Shown: positions 30,243 to 39,575, counted from the first letter of the stretch. The stretch is 64,000 nt of DNA from Prochlorococcus sp. AG-347-J22 (GCA_003279005.1 QCBY01000001.1:62001-126000), one strand, 5' to 3'. Translations and numbers: made by a program. The notes: a model not told the origin generated them from the letters alone.

Positions 30243-30256
30243 AGTACGAATGTACT
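30243..30256 (+). promoter_or_regulatory. SOS box (LexA operator) of recA
   Basis: AGTACGAATGTACT matches the published cyanobacterial LexA consensus RGTACNNNDGTWCB at every position. It lies 84 nt before the recA start codon, over the expected promoter. This predicts DNA-damage control of recA by LexA. Confidence 0.8.
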
Positions 30257-30339
30257 ATTTATTGTAATTATTAAATTAGATTTTTTTATATAATTCTAAA
30301 TTTCTAATAATTATGAAAAGATTTTAAGAAAGTGAAAAA

Positions 30340-31449
30340 ATGAGTTTTGAAGAAAAAAGAAAAGATTCAATAGAATCCTCATCAAAAGAAAAAGACAAGG
30401 CATTAAATCTTGTTTTAGGTCAAATAGAAAGAAACTTTGGGAGAGGTTCAATAATGAGACTGGGAGATGCTTCCAGAATGAAAGTAGAAACAATATCTAC
30501 AGGAGCTCTTACATTAGATTTAGCTTTAGGAGGAGGCTATCCAAAAGGAAGAGTAGTTGAAGTATATGGTCCTGAAAGTTCAGGGAAAACAACATTGACT
30601 CTTCACGCGATAGCTGAGGTTCAAAAAAATGGCGGAATAGCAGCATTTGTAGATGCAGAACATGCTTTGGATCCAGTCTATGCAGCTTCTCTAGGGGTGG
30701 ATGTCGAAAATTTATTAGTTTCGCAACCAGATACGGGTGAAATGGCTTTAGAAATAGTTGATCAACTCATAAGATCAACTGCTGTAGATCTTGTTGTTGT
30801 TGACTCAGTAGCAGCACTAACTCCAAGGGCAGAAATAGAAGGGGAGATGGGAGATCACGTAATAGGAAGCCAGGCAAGACTAATGAGTCAAGCGATGAGA
30901 AAAATTACCGGTAATATTGGGAAATCGGGATGCACAGTGATATTTCTCAATCAATTACGCCTAAAAATCGGTGTAACTTATGGAAATCCAGAGACAACTA
31001 CAGGAGGTAATGCATTAAAGTTCTATGCTTCTGTAAGACTTGATATTAGAAGAATTCAAACTCTAAAAAGGGGCACAGAAGAATATGGAATAAGGGCAAA
31101 AGTTAAAGTAGCAAAAAACAAAGTCGCTCCTCCATTTAGAATTGCAGAATTTGATATTTTATTCGGCAAAGGAATTAGTACAACAGGATGTTTATTAGAT
31201 TTAGCAGAAGAGACTAATATCATAATCAGAAGAGGGGCTTGGTATAGTTATGAGGGAGAAAACATTGGTCAAGGAAGAGATAACACAATTATTTGGTTAG
31301 ATCAGAACCTAGAGATAAAGAATAAAGTAGAATCCATGGTGAAAAGCAAGCTGACAGAAGGAACAGAAGTAAGCTCTAATTCCATGAAGGCATTAAATAA
31401 TAAACCAGAAAATATAATCATTGCCAATAACATCAAAACAGTAGCTTAG
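30340..31449 (+). CDS. recA: Recombinase A
   Basis: RecA forms filaments on single-stranded DNA for strand exchange and triggers LexA cleavage. The 369-residue protein has the Walker A GPESSGKT at 77-84, Walker [11 protein letters not shown] near residue 152, and loop L2 around [19 protein letters not shown]. It is about 15 residues longer than Escherichia coli RecA because of a lysine- and serine-rich N-terminal segment. A purine-rich ribosome site AAGAAAG precedes the ATG. A LexA box is upstream. The 3' end is 2 nt from the convergent DUF2839 gene. Confidence 0.99.
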   Translation: MSFEEKRKDSIESSSKEKDKALNLVLGQIERNFGRGSIMRLGDASRMKVETISTGALTLDLALGGGYPKGRVVEVYGPESSGKTTLTLHAIAEVQKNGGIAAFVDAEHALDPVYAASLGVDVENLLVSQPDTGEMALEIVDQLIRSTAVDLVVVDSVAALTPRAEIEGEMGDHVIGSQARLMSQAMRKITGNIGKSGCTVIFLNQLRLKIGVTYGNPETTTGGNALKFYASVRLDIRRIQTLKRGTEEYGIRAKVKVAKNKVAPPFRIAEFDILFGKGISTTGCLLDLAEETNIIIRRGAWYSYEGENIGQGRDNTIIWLDQNLEIKNKVESMVKSKLTEGTEVSSNSMKALNNKPENIIIANNIKTVA

Positions 31450-31451
31450 AT

Positions 31452-31697
31452 TCATAATGAATCAGCTGGAGTCCACCATCCTGCGGCAGGTCCAATAAAT
31501 CTTACAACTACCCATATGATCAGCAATGTTCCGATTCCAAACCAACTAGCTCTGATACTTAGTTGAATTAAACTATCTTTTTGATTAACCGTAATTGGGA
31601 GCCAATCAAAGACTCTGGGTGATTGATCAACTTTATTTTTGATATTCTTTTTTTTTGGCGGAAGACCTAGTTTTTTTCTCCTTCTTGCTTCTCCCAT
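31452..31697 (-). CDS. DUF2839 family small membrane protein
   Basis: An 81-residue protein conserved in cyanobacteria. It begins MGEARRRKKLGLPPKKK, a strongly basic cytoplasmic segment, and has one membrane span around residues 53-70 ending in AGWWTPADSL. I recognise the family by this arrangement; its role is not known. It is 26 nt downstream of the helicase-like gene and probably in its transcript. Confidence 0.75.
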   Translation of the reverse strand: MGEARRRKKLGLPPKKKNIKNKVDQSPRVFDWLPITVNQKDSLIQLSIRASWFGIGTLLIIWVVVRFIGPAAGWWTPADSL

Positions 31698-31723
31698 ATT
31701 TAAAAATATTTTATGAATAAAAC

Positions 31724-33172
31724 CTAATCGAAAGGTAACATATAATCTATTTGTTTTGAGGGCTCAATACTTTTCAGAATTGATCTGCCCCATCTTCTTT
31801 TATTTGCACGACCATCAAGAATTATAAGCTTACCTGAATTTCTTCTTAGAGGGGAAACAGACCTTTCAAGTTTTTCTATTGCTTCAGGAAGTAAGTATTC
31901 TCGAAACCAATCTTTAGCTAGTTTTTTATAATGAGAAACATTAATTCCATTAATAGGTTCTTTCATCTGAGGGATTGGTAGTAATGGGACAATTATTTGT
32001 TCAGGAATTTTTATTAAATAAGAATTTTTAATCCACCAACTATAACCTGCGCATAAAATCTGATTATTATCAGAAGAAATTGTTTCTAATATTACTCTTT
32101 TTCCATGTTTGGAGGCTAATGCTGTAGCCAAGCTAATCTTCAAATTAACATCATCAGATAAAATTAAAGTAATTCCCTTACTGAAAATCACCAACTTTTC
32201 ACACTTATCTAAAATTTCTTGAGTAAAAAAGGGATTGTTAGGAAGCATTTGTCGAGGAGGAACGTATACCAAAATATTTTTTTCATTAAAATTACTTTTA
32301 AAATTAACAACTAAATCAATTCCTATACTTTGCTTTTTAAGATACTTTTCGAAAAAATTATCTTTCCTTAAAGCTGATAAAAAAACAAATTTATTGATGC
32401 TTAGTAGTTTTTTAATTTGAGAAAGTTCATCTAATGGTTCTAAATATAACTTCCACTCAAAATTGATTCTATCCAATTCCACCCAGCAAGCCCATCCCTC
32501 AGATAAAGCCTCACTTACTCTCTTAAAATGATCAGAAAATGAGGCATATTGATTAAAGAAGTTAAAGAGAAGATTGACTTCTTTGGGATCTAAAATTATA
32601 TAGTCATTACCAGAAACTTTCTTCAAAAAAAATTTTTTCTTAAGTGAATTGTATTCACTAATGATCCTTTGACTGACAAGTAATTTTTTATCGAAATTAA
32701 AAAACCAATGTTTTTTCAATAATAAAATCCTGAAATAATTTTTTAGATCTTCTTTTATATCTTCAATCCCAGAAAATATTATGCGCTGATTACTTAATCT
32801 AAAAATATTTGAATCACTTAATAAGTTTTCAAGTGTAATACAACAAACTCGATGATTGGTAAAAATTATTTGATCATTTTCAAATATAAATTCAAATCCT
32901 AGAATTTTTAAATCTTCTAAATGATTGTTTTTAATAATATCAATTTTTTCTTTACTTAAAACTAAAATTGAATTTTCTTCGAACAAAAATAAAGATATTA
33001 ATAAAGGTGATATCCACCTATTTGAGAAAAAAATTTCTGAGTTAATTAAATAAGTTTCATCTGTTCGAAGACATTTTGAAATTATTCGTCCAAAAGAATA
33101 AATATGATTCCAATCTGTTTGATGATATTTAATAAATTTTTTTAAATATTGATGACTTACAATTTCAAGCAT
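31724..33172 (-). CDS. Degenerate DinG-like helicase-family protein
   Basis: A 482-residue protein whose C-terminal 70 residues resemble the end of DinG/Rad3-type helicases: REYLLPEAIEKLERS, PLRRNSGKLIILDGRANKRRWG. In intact members a glutamine and glycine precede the arginines of motif VI; both are missing here. No Walker A GxGKT is found in the N-terminal half, and no DEAH box is found. The remaining middle region is lysine-, phenylalanine- and isoleucine-rich without recognised domains. It probably cannot hydrolyse ATP as helicases do. Homologues in larger marine cyanobacteria are, from memory, longer and better conserved. Its frame is intact, so I do not call it a pseudogene. Confidence 0.6.
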   Translation of the reverse strand: MLEIVSHQYLKKFIKYHQTDWNHIYSFGRIISKCLRTDETYLINSEIFFSNRWISPLLISLFLFEENSILVLSKEKIDIIKNNHLEDLKILGFEFIFENDQIIFTNHRVCCITLENLLSDSNIFRLSNQRIIFSGIEDIKEDLKNYFRILLLKKHWFFNFDKKLLVSQRIISEYNSLKKKFFLKKVSGNDYIILDPKEVNLLFNFFNQYASFSDHFKRVSEALSEGWACWVELDRINFEWKLYLEPLDELSQIKKLLSINKFVFLSALRKDNFFEKYLKKQSIGIDLVVNFKSNFNEKNILVYVPPRQMLPNNPFFTQEILDKCEKLVIFSKGITLILSDDVNLKISLATALASKHGKRVILETISSDNNQILCAGYSWWIKNSYLIKIPEQIIVPLLPIPQMKEPINGINVSHYKKLAKDWFREYLLPEAIEKLERSVSPLRRNSGKLIILDGRANKRRWGRSILKSIEPSKQIDYMLPFD

Positions 33173-33263
33173 TTATAATCCGCGAAATACCAAATTAGAA
33201 AAACATGATACTAATATACAAAAATTTGTTATCAATATAAGTAAAACCTTTTATTTATAATCA

Positions 33264-34103
33264 ATGAATATTGGAATTGTAGGATTAGGACTTATTGGTG
33301 GTTCAATAGGGTTAAAACTCCAAAGATTAAACCACACCATTTATGGAGTCACAAATAATAATATCAATGAGAAAAAAGCAATAGAAAATAAACTTGCAAA
33401 TTTTGTTAGCTGCGATTGTGGGATATTAAAAGAATGTTCTTTAATTATTTTGGCATTGCCTATAAAAGATTTAATCAATCCTTCCAATGAATTAATTAAC
33501 AAAATCCCAAAAAAAGCCATAGTGACTGATGTTGGCTCAATTAAAGAACCAATAGTTAAAACTTGGGAAAAGATTCATCCATTATTTATTGGATCTCATC
33601 CTATGGCAGGTACGGAGAAAAAGGGGGTTGATTCAGGTTTTGAGAGTTTATTAGATAATGCAAAATGGATTATTACTCCTACTTCAAAAACAAATTTAGA
33701 TGCAATTAATACATTAAGCAATCTAATAACTTCTATGAAATGTGAGATCTTTAATTCTTCACCTAAAGAACATGATGAAGCAGTTTCTTTAATATCTCAT
33801 TTACCAATATTTGTAGCTTCTTCATTAATAAAAACAGCATATAAAGAACAAAATAAGTCTCTATTAGAATTAACTCAAAATATTTCCGCTACAGGATTTT
33901 CAGACACAACAAGAGTTGGAGGTGGCAATCCAGATCTAGGTTTGGATTTAGCTGCAAATAACCAGGAAAACATCCTTAATGCAATAAAAGAGTTTAAAAA
34001 TAATATTAATGAAATTGAAAATCTAATCAAAGATAAAAATTGGGAATTACTTTATAAAAAACTTACAAAAGCAAAGGAAGTAAGATCAAATTTCATAAAT
34101 TAA
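33264..34103 (+). CDS. tyrA: Arogenate/prephenate dehydrogenase (tyrosine synthesis)
   Basis: TyrA oxidatively decarboxylates arogenate or prephenate toward tyrosine. The 279-residue protein starts with the Rossmann nucleotide-binding loop GLGLIGGS at 7-14. GSHPMAGTEKKGVDSG near residue 113 contains the catalytic histidine. Cyanobacterial TyrA usually prefers arogenate and NADP, which fits by family only. The 3' end overlaps the convergent crtD by 11 bases. Confidence 0.93.
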   Translation: MNIGIVGLGLIGGSIGLKLQRLNHTIYGVTNNNINEKKAIENKLANFVSCDCGILKECSLIILALPIKDLINPSNELINKIPKKAIVTDVGSIKEPIVKTWEKIHPLFIGSHPMAGTEKKGVDSGFESLLDNAKWIITPTSKTNLDAINTLSNLITSMKCEIFNSSPKEHDEAVSLISHLPIFVASSLIKTAYKEQNKSLLELTQNISATGFSDTTRVGGGNPDLGLDLAANNQENILNAIKEFKNNINEIENLIKDKNWELLYKKLTKAKEVRSNFIN

Positions 34104-35598
34104 AATCACTTATTCCCTTTGAAGCCAATATTTGTTTTGATACCATTAGTGCAGATTGACTAACACCAGCCGTGCCTTCCCCAGGATAAATAGAATCGCC
34201 ACATAACCAAAAACCTTTGAAAGGAGTTCTACTTGGCAACCCGAATAAACCAAAAATATCAGGATTTTGGCCTAGACCACCTACAATTCCATTTGGCCTA
34301 TTAGTCCATCTTTCAAATCCTAATGGGGTCGCCAATTCCCTATGAAGCCAATTTTCACAATCTATTTCAAATTGACTTTCCAAAGCGAATGATATTTTTT
34401 CAAGATACTCCTTTTTTTTCTTAATATAATCATTTTTATCTAAATTAAACCAGACGTTAGTTTTTGTAAAAAGACTTGCTATCATTGTAATTTCTCCTAA
34501 AGGCGCTCTGCCGTCTCCGTCCTCACTTATGGATACAAAAAGTGATCCTAATTCACTAGAAACAAATTGATAATGATTTGAAGAGATTGATTTAATATGC
34601 TCTTTTTTTAGAGCTGAATAAAAAACCAAAGCTCCGCTTGGATTTGGAAGACTTTGTATTCTGCTTTTATAAGCATGATTTCTATCTAAAGAGTTTCCTA
34701 GATTTTTTAACAAAGATTGCGCTGGAGGTGTATAAATTACATCATCTGCGTAATATTCAAAATTCTCTCGCTTAGATATTGCAGAAACTTTCCAGCTTTT
34801 TTTTACATCATCAAAATTGATAGAATTTACTTTTTGCCCAAAAACAATGTTACCTCCAGTTTTTTTTAATGAATCTTCTAAAGCCTCACTTAAAACCTGC
34901 ATTGATTTTTTTAAATGCCATAAGCCATGAGGTTGTTGACACATTTGTAAAACTGTAGAACCATACAGAGCTGCAGTTTGATAAACATCTTCTTGGGAGT
35001 AAAGTTTTAATTGCAAATTAAGAAAATTAATTAATCTTTGATCATCAGATAATCCACAAATACGTAAAAGATCAAAAATAGTAGATTTGAGCAATATTCC
35101 TGTTGCTAAATTCATTGGAACTAAGGCTTTGATAAGTTGTGAAAAATCCCACAAATTTTTTACAGGTAACACAGGGTTGTTATTTGAGAACGCCCAATTA
35201 CTCTGATGAATTAAATTGCATAGCCGCCAAAATTTACGACTACCTGGAAACTGTATCTCCCTCTCTTTTATCCACTCATCCTTTTCATACCATATAGGTA
35301 TTGGCTTACTACCATCCTTTAAATCTACAATACAAGCAGGATTTAAAATAGTTGCTTCAGGAAGTGGAATAGCTAAAAATTTAAAAATCTTAGAGTGTAT
35401 TCCTCCTTCTTCCAAACCTGCAACTTGTGTTGCTCCTACATCAAAGATATATTTTTTTCTTTTAAAGGTTCCTGCACATCCTCCTGATTGAGTATGTGAT
35501 TCAATCAAATTCACAGAAAGACCTAGTTTTGATAAAATTGCTGCGGAAGTTAATCCTGCTATACCAGCGCCAACTACAACAATTTCAGTCTTAGACAT
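34093..35598 (-). CDS. crtD: Carotenoid desaturase/isomerase family, CrtD-like
   Basis: A 501-residue FAD-dependent amine-oxidase-fold enzyme. The dinucleotide-binding motif GAGIAG is at 10-15, followed by the ESHTQSGGCAGTF segment, and the C-terminal FAD region reads FWLCGDSIYPGEGTAGVSQSA. It matches the cyanobacterial C-3',4' desaturase CrtD better than phytoene desaturase by length and the C-terminal motif. The paralogue CrtH (carotene isomerase) is the main alternative. High-light Prochlorococcus is not known to make myxoxanthophyll, so the substrate is open. Its start lies only four bases from the divergent fructosamine-kinase-like gene. Confidence 0.78.
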   Translation of the reverse strand: MSKTEIVVVGAGIAGLTSAAILSKLGLSVNLIESHTQSGGCAGTFKRKKYIFDVGATQVAGLEEGGIHSKIFKFLAIPLPEATILNPACIVDLKDGSKPIPIWYEKDEWIKEREIQFPGSRKFWRLCNLIHQSNWAFSNNNPVLPVKNLWDFSQLIKALVPMNLATGILLKSTIFDLLRICGLSDDQRLINFLNLQLKLYSQEDVYQTAALYGSTVLQMCQQPHGLWHLKKSMQVLSEALEDSLKKTGGNIVFGQKVNSINFDDVKKSWKVSAISKRENFEYYADDVIYTPPAQSLLKNLGNSLDRNHAYKSRIQSLPNPSGALVFYSALKKEHIKSISSNHYQFVSSELGSLFVSISEDGDGRAPLGEITMIASLFTKTNVWFNLDKNDYIKKKKEYLEKISFALESQFEIDCENWLHRELATPLGFERWTNRPNGIVGGLGQNPDIFGLFGLPSRTPFKGFWLCGDSIYPGEGTAGVSQSALMVSKQILASKGISDFNL

Positions 35599-35602
35599 TA
35601 AA

Positions 35603-36481
35603 ATGAAATCAATACCTTATTACGAAGTTAGCGAAATTTGTAATAATTTAGGGGAAGGCTTACCAAAAAGTATAAAACAAGTTTTTGGCGGAGATATTCA
35701 TAAATCGTGGGAAATAGAATTTCAAAATGCTAAATTTTTTCTTAAAAGAAATGAAAGAGAAAAAAAATTTCTTAAATATGAAGAATCTTGTCTTAATAAT
35801 CTACAAAAATTTGCTAATAATGAGAACTTGGTAATTCCTAAAATAATTTCCTACTTAGAAGTTAACAATGTAGAACTACTATTAATGGAATGGATCAATA
35901 TGAACAATACTGATCAACAAAAATTAGGAAAAGGTTTAGGAGAAATGCATATTGAATCAAATAAATTTAATCCAAAAAGTTTTGGTTATCCAATAGATGG
36001 TTATATAGGAACAACAAATCAAATTAAAGGGTGGGAAAACAATTGGATTAAATGTTTTATGAATTTAAGAATTGGTCCTCAATTGGCAATTTTAAAGAAA
36101 GACTTTTTAGAAAGTGATATTAAAAATAAATTAAAGTCAAAAATTGAATCTGAACTATATGAACATGAGCCATTTATCTCTCTTGTACATGGTGATTTGT
36201 GGGCGGGAAATATAGGAGTAAATCAAATAAAAAAGGGTGTAATATTTGACCCTGCATGTTGGTGGGCAGATTGTGAAGTAGATATCGCTATGACAAGATT
36301 ATTTGGGAAATTTAATAAAGAGTTTTATGAAAATTACTATAAAGTTGTTCCCTTTAAAAAGGGATTCGAAAGACGAACAATTATTTATAATTTCTATCAC
36401 ATATTAAATCATGCCAATATGTTTGGAGGTTCATATCTTCATCAAGTTAAAAACTATATAAAAAGTATATTGAGTTTATAA
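35603..36481 (+). CDS. Fructosamine kinase family protein
   Basis: A 292-residue kinase of the aminoglycoside/choline kinase fold. Lys48 and its neighbours in FFLKRN bind ATP. The catalytic loop HGDLWAGN is at 196-203, and Asp216 in VIFDPACWWAD is the metal-binding residue. Relatives phosphorylate ketosamines to remove sugar adducts from proteins. The protein starts MKSIPYYEVSEI, which aligns with the short N-terminus of the family, so the start is sound even though only four bases separate it from crtD. Confidence 0.85.
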   Translation: MKSIPYYEVSEICNNLGEGLPKSIKQVFGGDIHKSWEIEFQNAKFFLKRNEREKKFLKYEESCLNNLQKFANNENLVIPKIISYLEVNNVELLLMEWINMNNTDQQKLGKGLGEMHIESNKFNPKSFGYPIDGYIGTTNQIKGWENNWIKCFMNLRIGPQLAILKKDFLESDIKNKLKSKIESELYEHEPFISLVHGDLWAGNIGVNQIKKGVIFDPACWWADCEVDIAMTRLFGKFNKEFYENYYKVVPFKKGFERRTIIYNFYHILNHANMFGGSYLHQVKNYIKSILSL

Positions 36482-36489
36482 ACTAGTTT

Positions 36490-36855
36490 TTATCCTAGAT
36501 AAGTTTTTTTAAGATTTTGAACCCTTTCTAGAACAGCTTCGCGATTTTCACTAGTACGCAGATTTTGCCAACTCCATTGTCCAGCAACTATTACTCCTAG
36601 TAATTCCAGTAGACCAGGAAGAATTGGGAAAAAATTAATCGTGTCGATAACAACTTTAATTATTATTTGGGCGATAACTACAACTGCAATTACGCCTGCT
36701 GCTTTACCATATTTTCCCATTTGGGTCCAATCAATAGTTCCAAGTGTTTCATTGATTTTTCCCATTACATCAGAATACTTCTCTGAAAAGCTTTTACTTT
36801 CTGAGTTTGTATCGGAGCCGGAGTCTTGATTTGACTCAGGAGTGTTATCACTCAT
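36490..36855 (-). CDS. CAAD-domain thylakoid membrane protein
   Basis: A 121-residue protein of the CAAD/CURT1-like family: a serine- and acid-rich N-terminal segment (residues 1-30), an amphipathic stretch, then two membrane helices around 53-70 and 75-95 and a basic tail ENREAVLERVQNLKKTYLG. CAAD domains anchor some cyanobacterial aminoacyl-tRNA synthetases to thylakoids, and CURT1 proteins bend thylakoid margins. I use the ATG at 36853-36855 (MSDNTPES) rather than a TTG four codons upstream. Free-standing, not fused to a synthetase here. Confidence 0.75.
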   Translation of the reverse strand: MSDNTPESNQDSGSDTNSESKSFSEKYSDVMGKINETLGTIDWTQMGKYGKAAGVIAVVVIAQIIIKVVIDTINFFPILPGLLELLGVIVAGQWSWQNLRTSENREAVLERVQNLKKTYLG

Positions 36856-37141
36856 GAATTCAGTCAATTTAATATATGAACCTGACAGTATCGGAAAAAT
36901 TGTCTGTTGACTACCTTTTTGTTATGCATAACTCCGAACCGAAACATTTTGTATTTTGCAAGACATGTTGATATTAATGCAGTTTTGGGATATTTTGACT
37001 AAAATTTGATTTACAAAAACTTCACAATATCGTGTTGTTCTAACAAAAAACATTAAGAAAATTCATCTACATAAAAAAAAAAAACGACTAGTATTATTTT
37101 TGAATTATTATGTCCTCAAAGATTTTTTATAAGAGACAATA

Positions 37142-38287
37142 ATGACAATATCAAGTGATCCCAAATCTAATTTCTTAACATTAGATGAGCAAGAAAGGTA
37201 CAAAAGACATTTAACATTAAGCAAAATAGGATTTAAAGGTCAGTTAAAACTTAAACGAAGTTCAGTTGTTTGTATTGGTGCAGGAGGTTTAGGCTCATCA
37301 GTTTTGCTTTATCTTGCTGCTGCAGGAATTGGAAGAATTGGAATTGTTGATAATGATCAAGTTGAGACTTCGAATCTACAAAGACAAATAATTCATGAAA
37401 CAAATACGGTTGGAAATTTAAAAATTGATTCTGCCCAAGAAAGAATAAAAAAATTAAATCCTAACATTGAGGTAGTAACTTTTGCTAAAAGAATTAACTC
37501 AAATAATATTCTTGATATTATTAAAAAATTCGATATTGTTTGCGATTGTTCAGATAACTTTGGTACTCGATATTTAATAAACGATGCTTGTTTAATACTA
37601 AATAAGGCTTTAGTTTTTGGAAGTGTTCAAGGATTTGAAGGACAAATAAGTGTTTTTAATCTAAAAAAAAATAGCCCTAACTTGAGAGACTTACTACCAG
37701 AATCGCCCTCAAAAAATAATGTTCCTAGTTGTGAAGAATTTGGAGTTGTGGGAGTTTCAACTGGTCTAATAGGAGTTTTACAAGCAAATGAAATCATAAA
37801 AATCATTCTGAAAAAAGGTGAAATTCTTGATGGGAAGATCATGATTTTCAACCTACTAAATATGAATATAAAAACATTAAATTTTCAAGCTGATAAATTA
37901 AATAAAACAGTTAAAAATCTCTCTCAATTTCAAGATTTTTATAAAGACATTGAATGCCAGGAAAATATTAAAATTCAGAAAATAAATGCTAAAGAATTTG
38001 AAAATTTATACAAAGATAAATTTAGTAATATACTTTTATTAGATGTAAGGGAAAATAAAGAGTTTAATAAATCCTCCATTAAAGGTTCTATATCTATCCC
38101 ACTTAGCACTCTAGAGCAAAATTCACATATCAAGTTTATTAAAGAAAAAAGTTCTGAAAAAGAAGTTTTCACTTTATGTCAATCAGGAAAACGATCCGAA
38201 AAAGCTTCAAATATTTTAAAGAAATTCAAGATTCCATCAAAATCAATTGAAGGCGGAATTGAAAAAATAAATCAAATAATGTTTTGA
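37142..38287 (+). CDS. moeB: MoeB/ThiF-type E1 enzyme with C-terminal rhodanese domain
   Basis: A 381-residue E1-like adenylyltransferase. The nucleotide loop GAGGLG is at 46-51, the NNLQR-like segment is TSNLQRQI at 77-84, and Cys197 in VPSCEEFG is the conserved cysteine. Residues 283-381 form a rhodanese domain with the persulfide loop CQSGKRS at 346-352. The four zinc cysteines of MoeB-type proteins (a CxxC before Cys197 and another after) are absent: the first position reads PNLRDLLPE, and the C-terminal pair is missing. The partner is probably a ubiquitin-like sulfur carrier such as ThiS or MoaD, but none lies nearby. Confidence 0.85.
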   Translation: MTISSDPKSNFLTLDEQERYKRHLTLSKIGFKGQLKLKRSSVVCIGAGGLGSSVLLYLAAAGIGRIGIVDNDQVETSNLQRQIIHETNTVGNLKIDSAQERIKKLNPNIEVVTFAKRINSNNILDIIKKFDIVCDCSDNFGTRYLINDACLILNKALVFGSVQGFEGQISVFNLKKNSPNLRDLLPESPSKNNVPSCEEFGVVGVSTGLIGVLQANEIIKIILKKGEILDGKIMIFNLLNMNIKTLNFQADKLNKTVKNLSQFQDFYKDIECQENIKIQKINAKEFENLYKDKFSNILLLDVRENKEFNKSSIKGSISIPLSTLEQNSHIKFIKEKSSEKEVFTLCQSGKRSEKASNILKKFKIPSKSIEGGIEKINQIMF

Positions 38288-38305
38288 TAGAAGTCTAAAT
38301 AAGAT

Positions 38306-39466
38306 TTAATAATCTACCCCTCTCTTTAAATCAACTCCAACATTTGCATAATGCTTGTGACAAACCATTTCAGAATGAACATCAGCTAGTTCGAAGTATG
38401 AAGGTTCATTTTTGCATCTTCCAGTAATTACAACTTCTGTATCTGCTGGTTTTTTTAGAAGAGTTTGATAAATTGATTCAACTGGTAAAAGTTCTAAATC
38501 AACAGTTGGATTTAATTCATCTAAAATTATAGTCTTATATAAACCACTCAAAATAGCTGCTTTAGCAATTTCCCAAGCTCGTTCTGCCTCTACATAATCA
38601 ATTGGTTGTTGCTGACCCCTCCATACTATGGCATCTCTACCAGAACGTAGATGATCAACTAAATGTGGATAACTTTCTCTCAAAGCTTCAATAGCGGCAT
38701 CTTCGGTGTAACCATTTCCACCTTTTAGCCATTGCAAAATTAATACTCTATGACTTTTATCTTGAGATATACCCCTTCCAATAGCTTGCAGAGCTTTACC
38801 AAGTGCACTCGTAGATTTACCTTTTCCCTCGCCTGTATAAACTTCAATTCCGCCAAAATTTTTAATTTTTTTATCTGATACATTCGAATCACTTTTTAAA
38901 CGAGGTCTCATTTCTGAATGAAGTTGAGATATTCTTATCAATGAAGAAGGCGCTGCCCTCCCTGTAATAATTATTTCCAAACCATCAGGTCTTTTTTGAA
39001 GAGAATCAACAACATCATCAATATTAAGCATTCCTAAATCTAAAACCGGATTCAATTCATCAAGAACAACTACTGAATAAAGGGAACTAGCAATCGCTCC
39101 TTTAGCAATATTCCAACCTCTTTCAGCTTCTTTGATATCAGATTTTGTAACTTGATCAGCATTAAAAAATTCAGATCTTCCTGTCCTTACATGATCAATT
39201 AAGTGAGGGAAACCTCTTTGCAATGCTTCTATGGCCGCATCTTCATCATATGACCGCTCAGGGCCTTTTAAGAATCTAAGTAAAAGTACCCTAGACTGTT
39301 TCTTTTCGCATATCCCTAAACCTATTGTTCTCAACACCACCCCTAAGGCAGCCTGACTTTTACCTTTTCCTTCCCCATCATAAATATGTAATTGACCTTT
39401 GGATCTTTCTTGACTGTCATTCGCAGTGACTATTCCAATACCTCTATTTCTGCTTGTATTTGTCAA
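38306..39466 (-). CDS. cobO: Tandem cob(I)alamin adenosyltransferase (CobO/BtuR) homologue
   Basis: CobO-type enzymes transfer the adenosyl group of ATP to corrinoids. The 386-residue protein is two complete domains in tandem. Repeat 1 has P-loop GEGKGKSQ at 31-38 and VVLDELNP at 133-140. Repeat 2 has P-loop GEGKGKST at 212-219 and IILDELNP at 313-320. Each carries the AIEAL and ITGR segments at equal spacing. Usual family length is about 200 residues, so this is an internal duplication with both ATP sites kept. The start is TTG; no ATG lies before the first P-loop. Its presence agrees with the corrin gene at 5840. Confidence 0.85.
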   Translation of the reverse strand: MTNTSRNRGIGIVTANDSQERSKGQLHIYDGEGKGKSQAALGVVLRTIGLGICEKKQSRVLLLRFLKGPERSYDEDAAIEALQRGFPHLIDHVRTGRSEFFNADQVTKSDIKEAERGWNIAKGAIASSLYSVVVLDELNPVLDLGMLNIDDVVDSLQKRPDGLEIIITGRAAPSSLIRISQLHSEMRPRLKSDSNVSDKKIKNFGGIEVYTGEGKGKSTSALGKALQAIGRGISQDKSHRVLILQWLKGGNGYTEDAAIEALRESYPHLVDHLRSGRDAIVWRGQQQPIDYVEAERAWEIAKAAILSGLYKTIILDELNPTVDLELLPVESIYQTLLKKPADTEVVITGRCKNEPSYFELADVHSEMVCHKHYANVGVDLKRGVDY

Positions 39467-39575
39467 TTGAAAAAGGTTAATAAATTTAATCTAGGATATA
39501 GTTAATAATATTATTAAAAATTTAATATTATATAAAACCTATCTACATCTTACTTAAATTTTTTAAAACTTTAGT

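Noticed and set aside
36921-36932. GTTATGCATAAC palindrome between the CAAD gene and moeB
   Set aside because: A perfect 12-base palindrome, but short palindromes occur by chance in AT-rich sequence and it matches no known operator.
37070-37090. Run of twelve A residues upstream of moeB
   Set aside because: A plain homopolymer in an AT-rich spacer, with no hairpin to make it a terminator.
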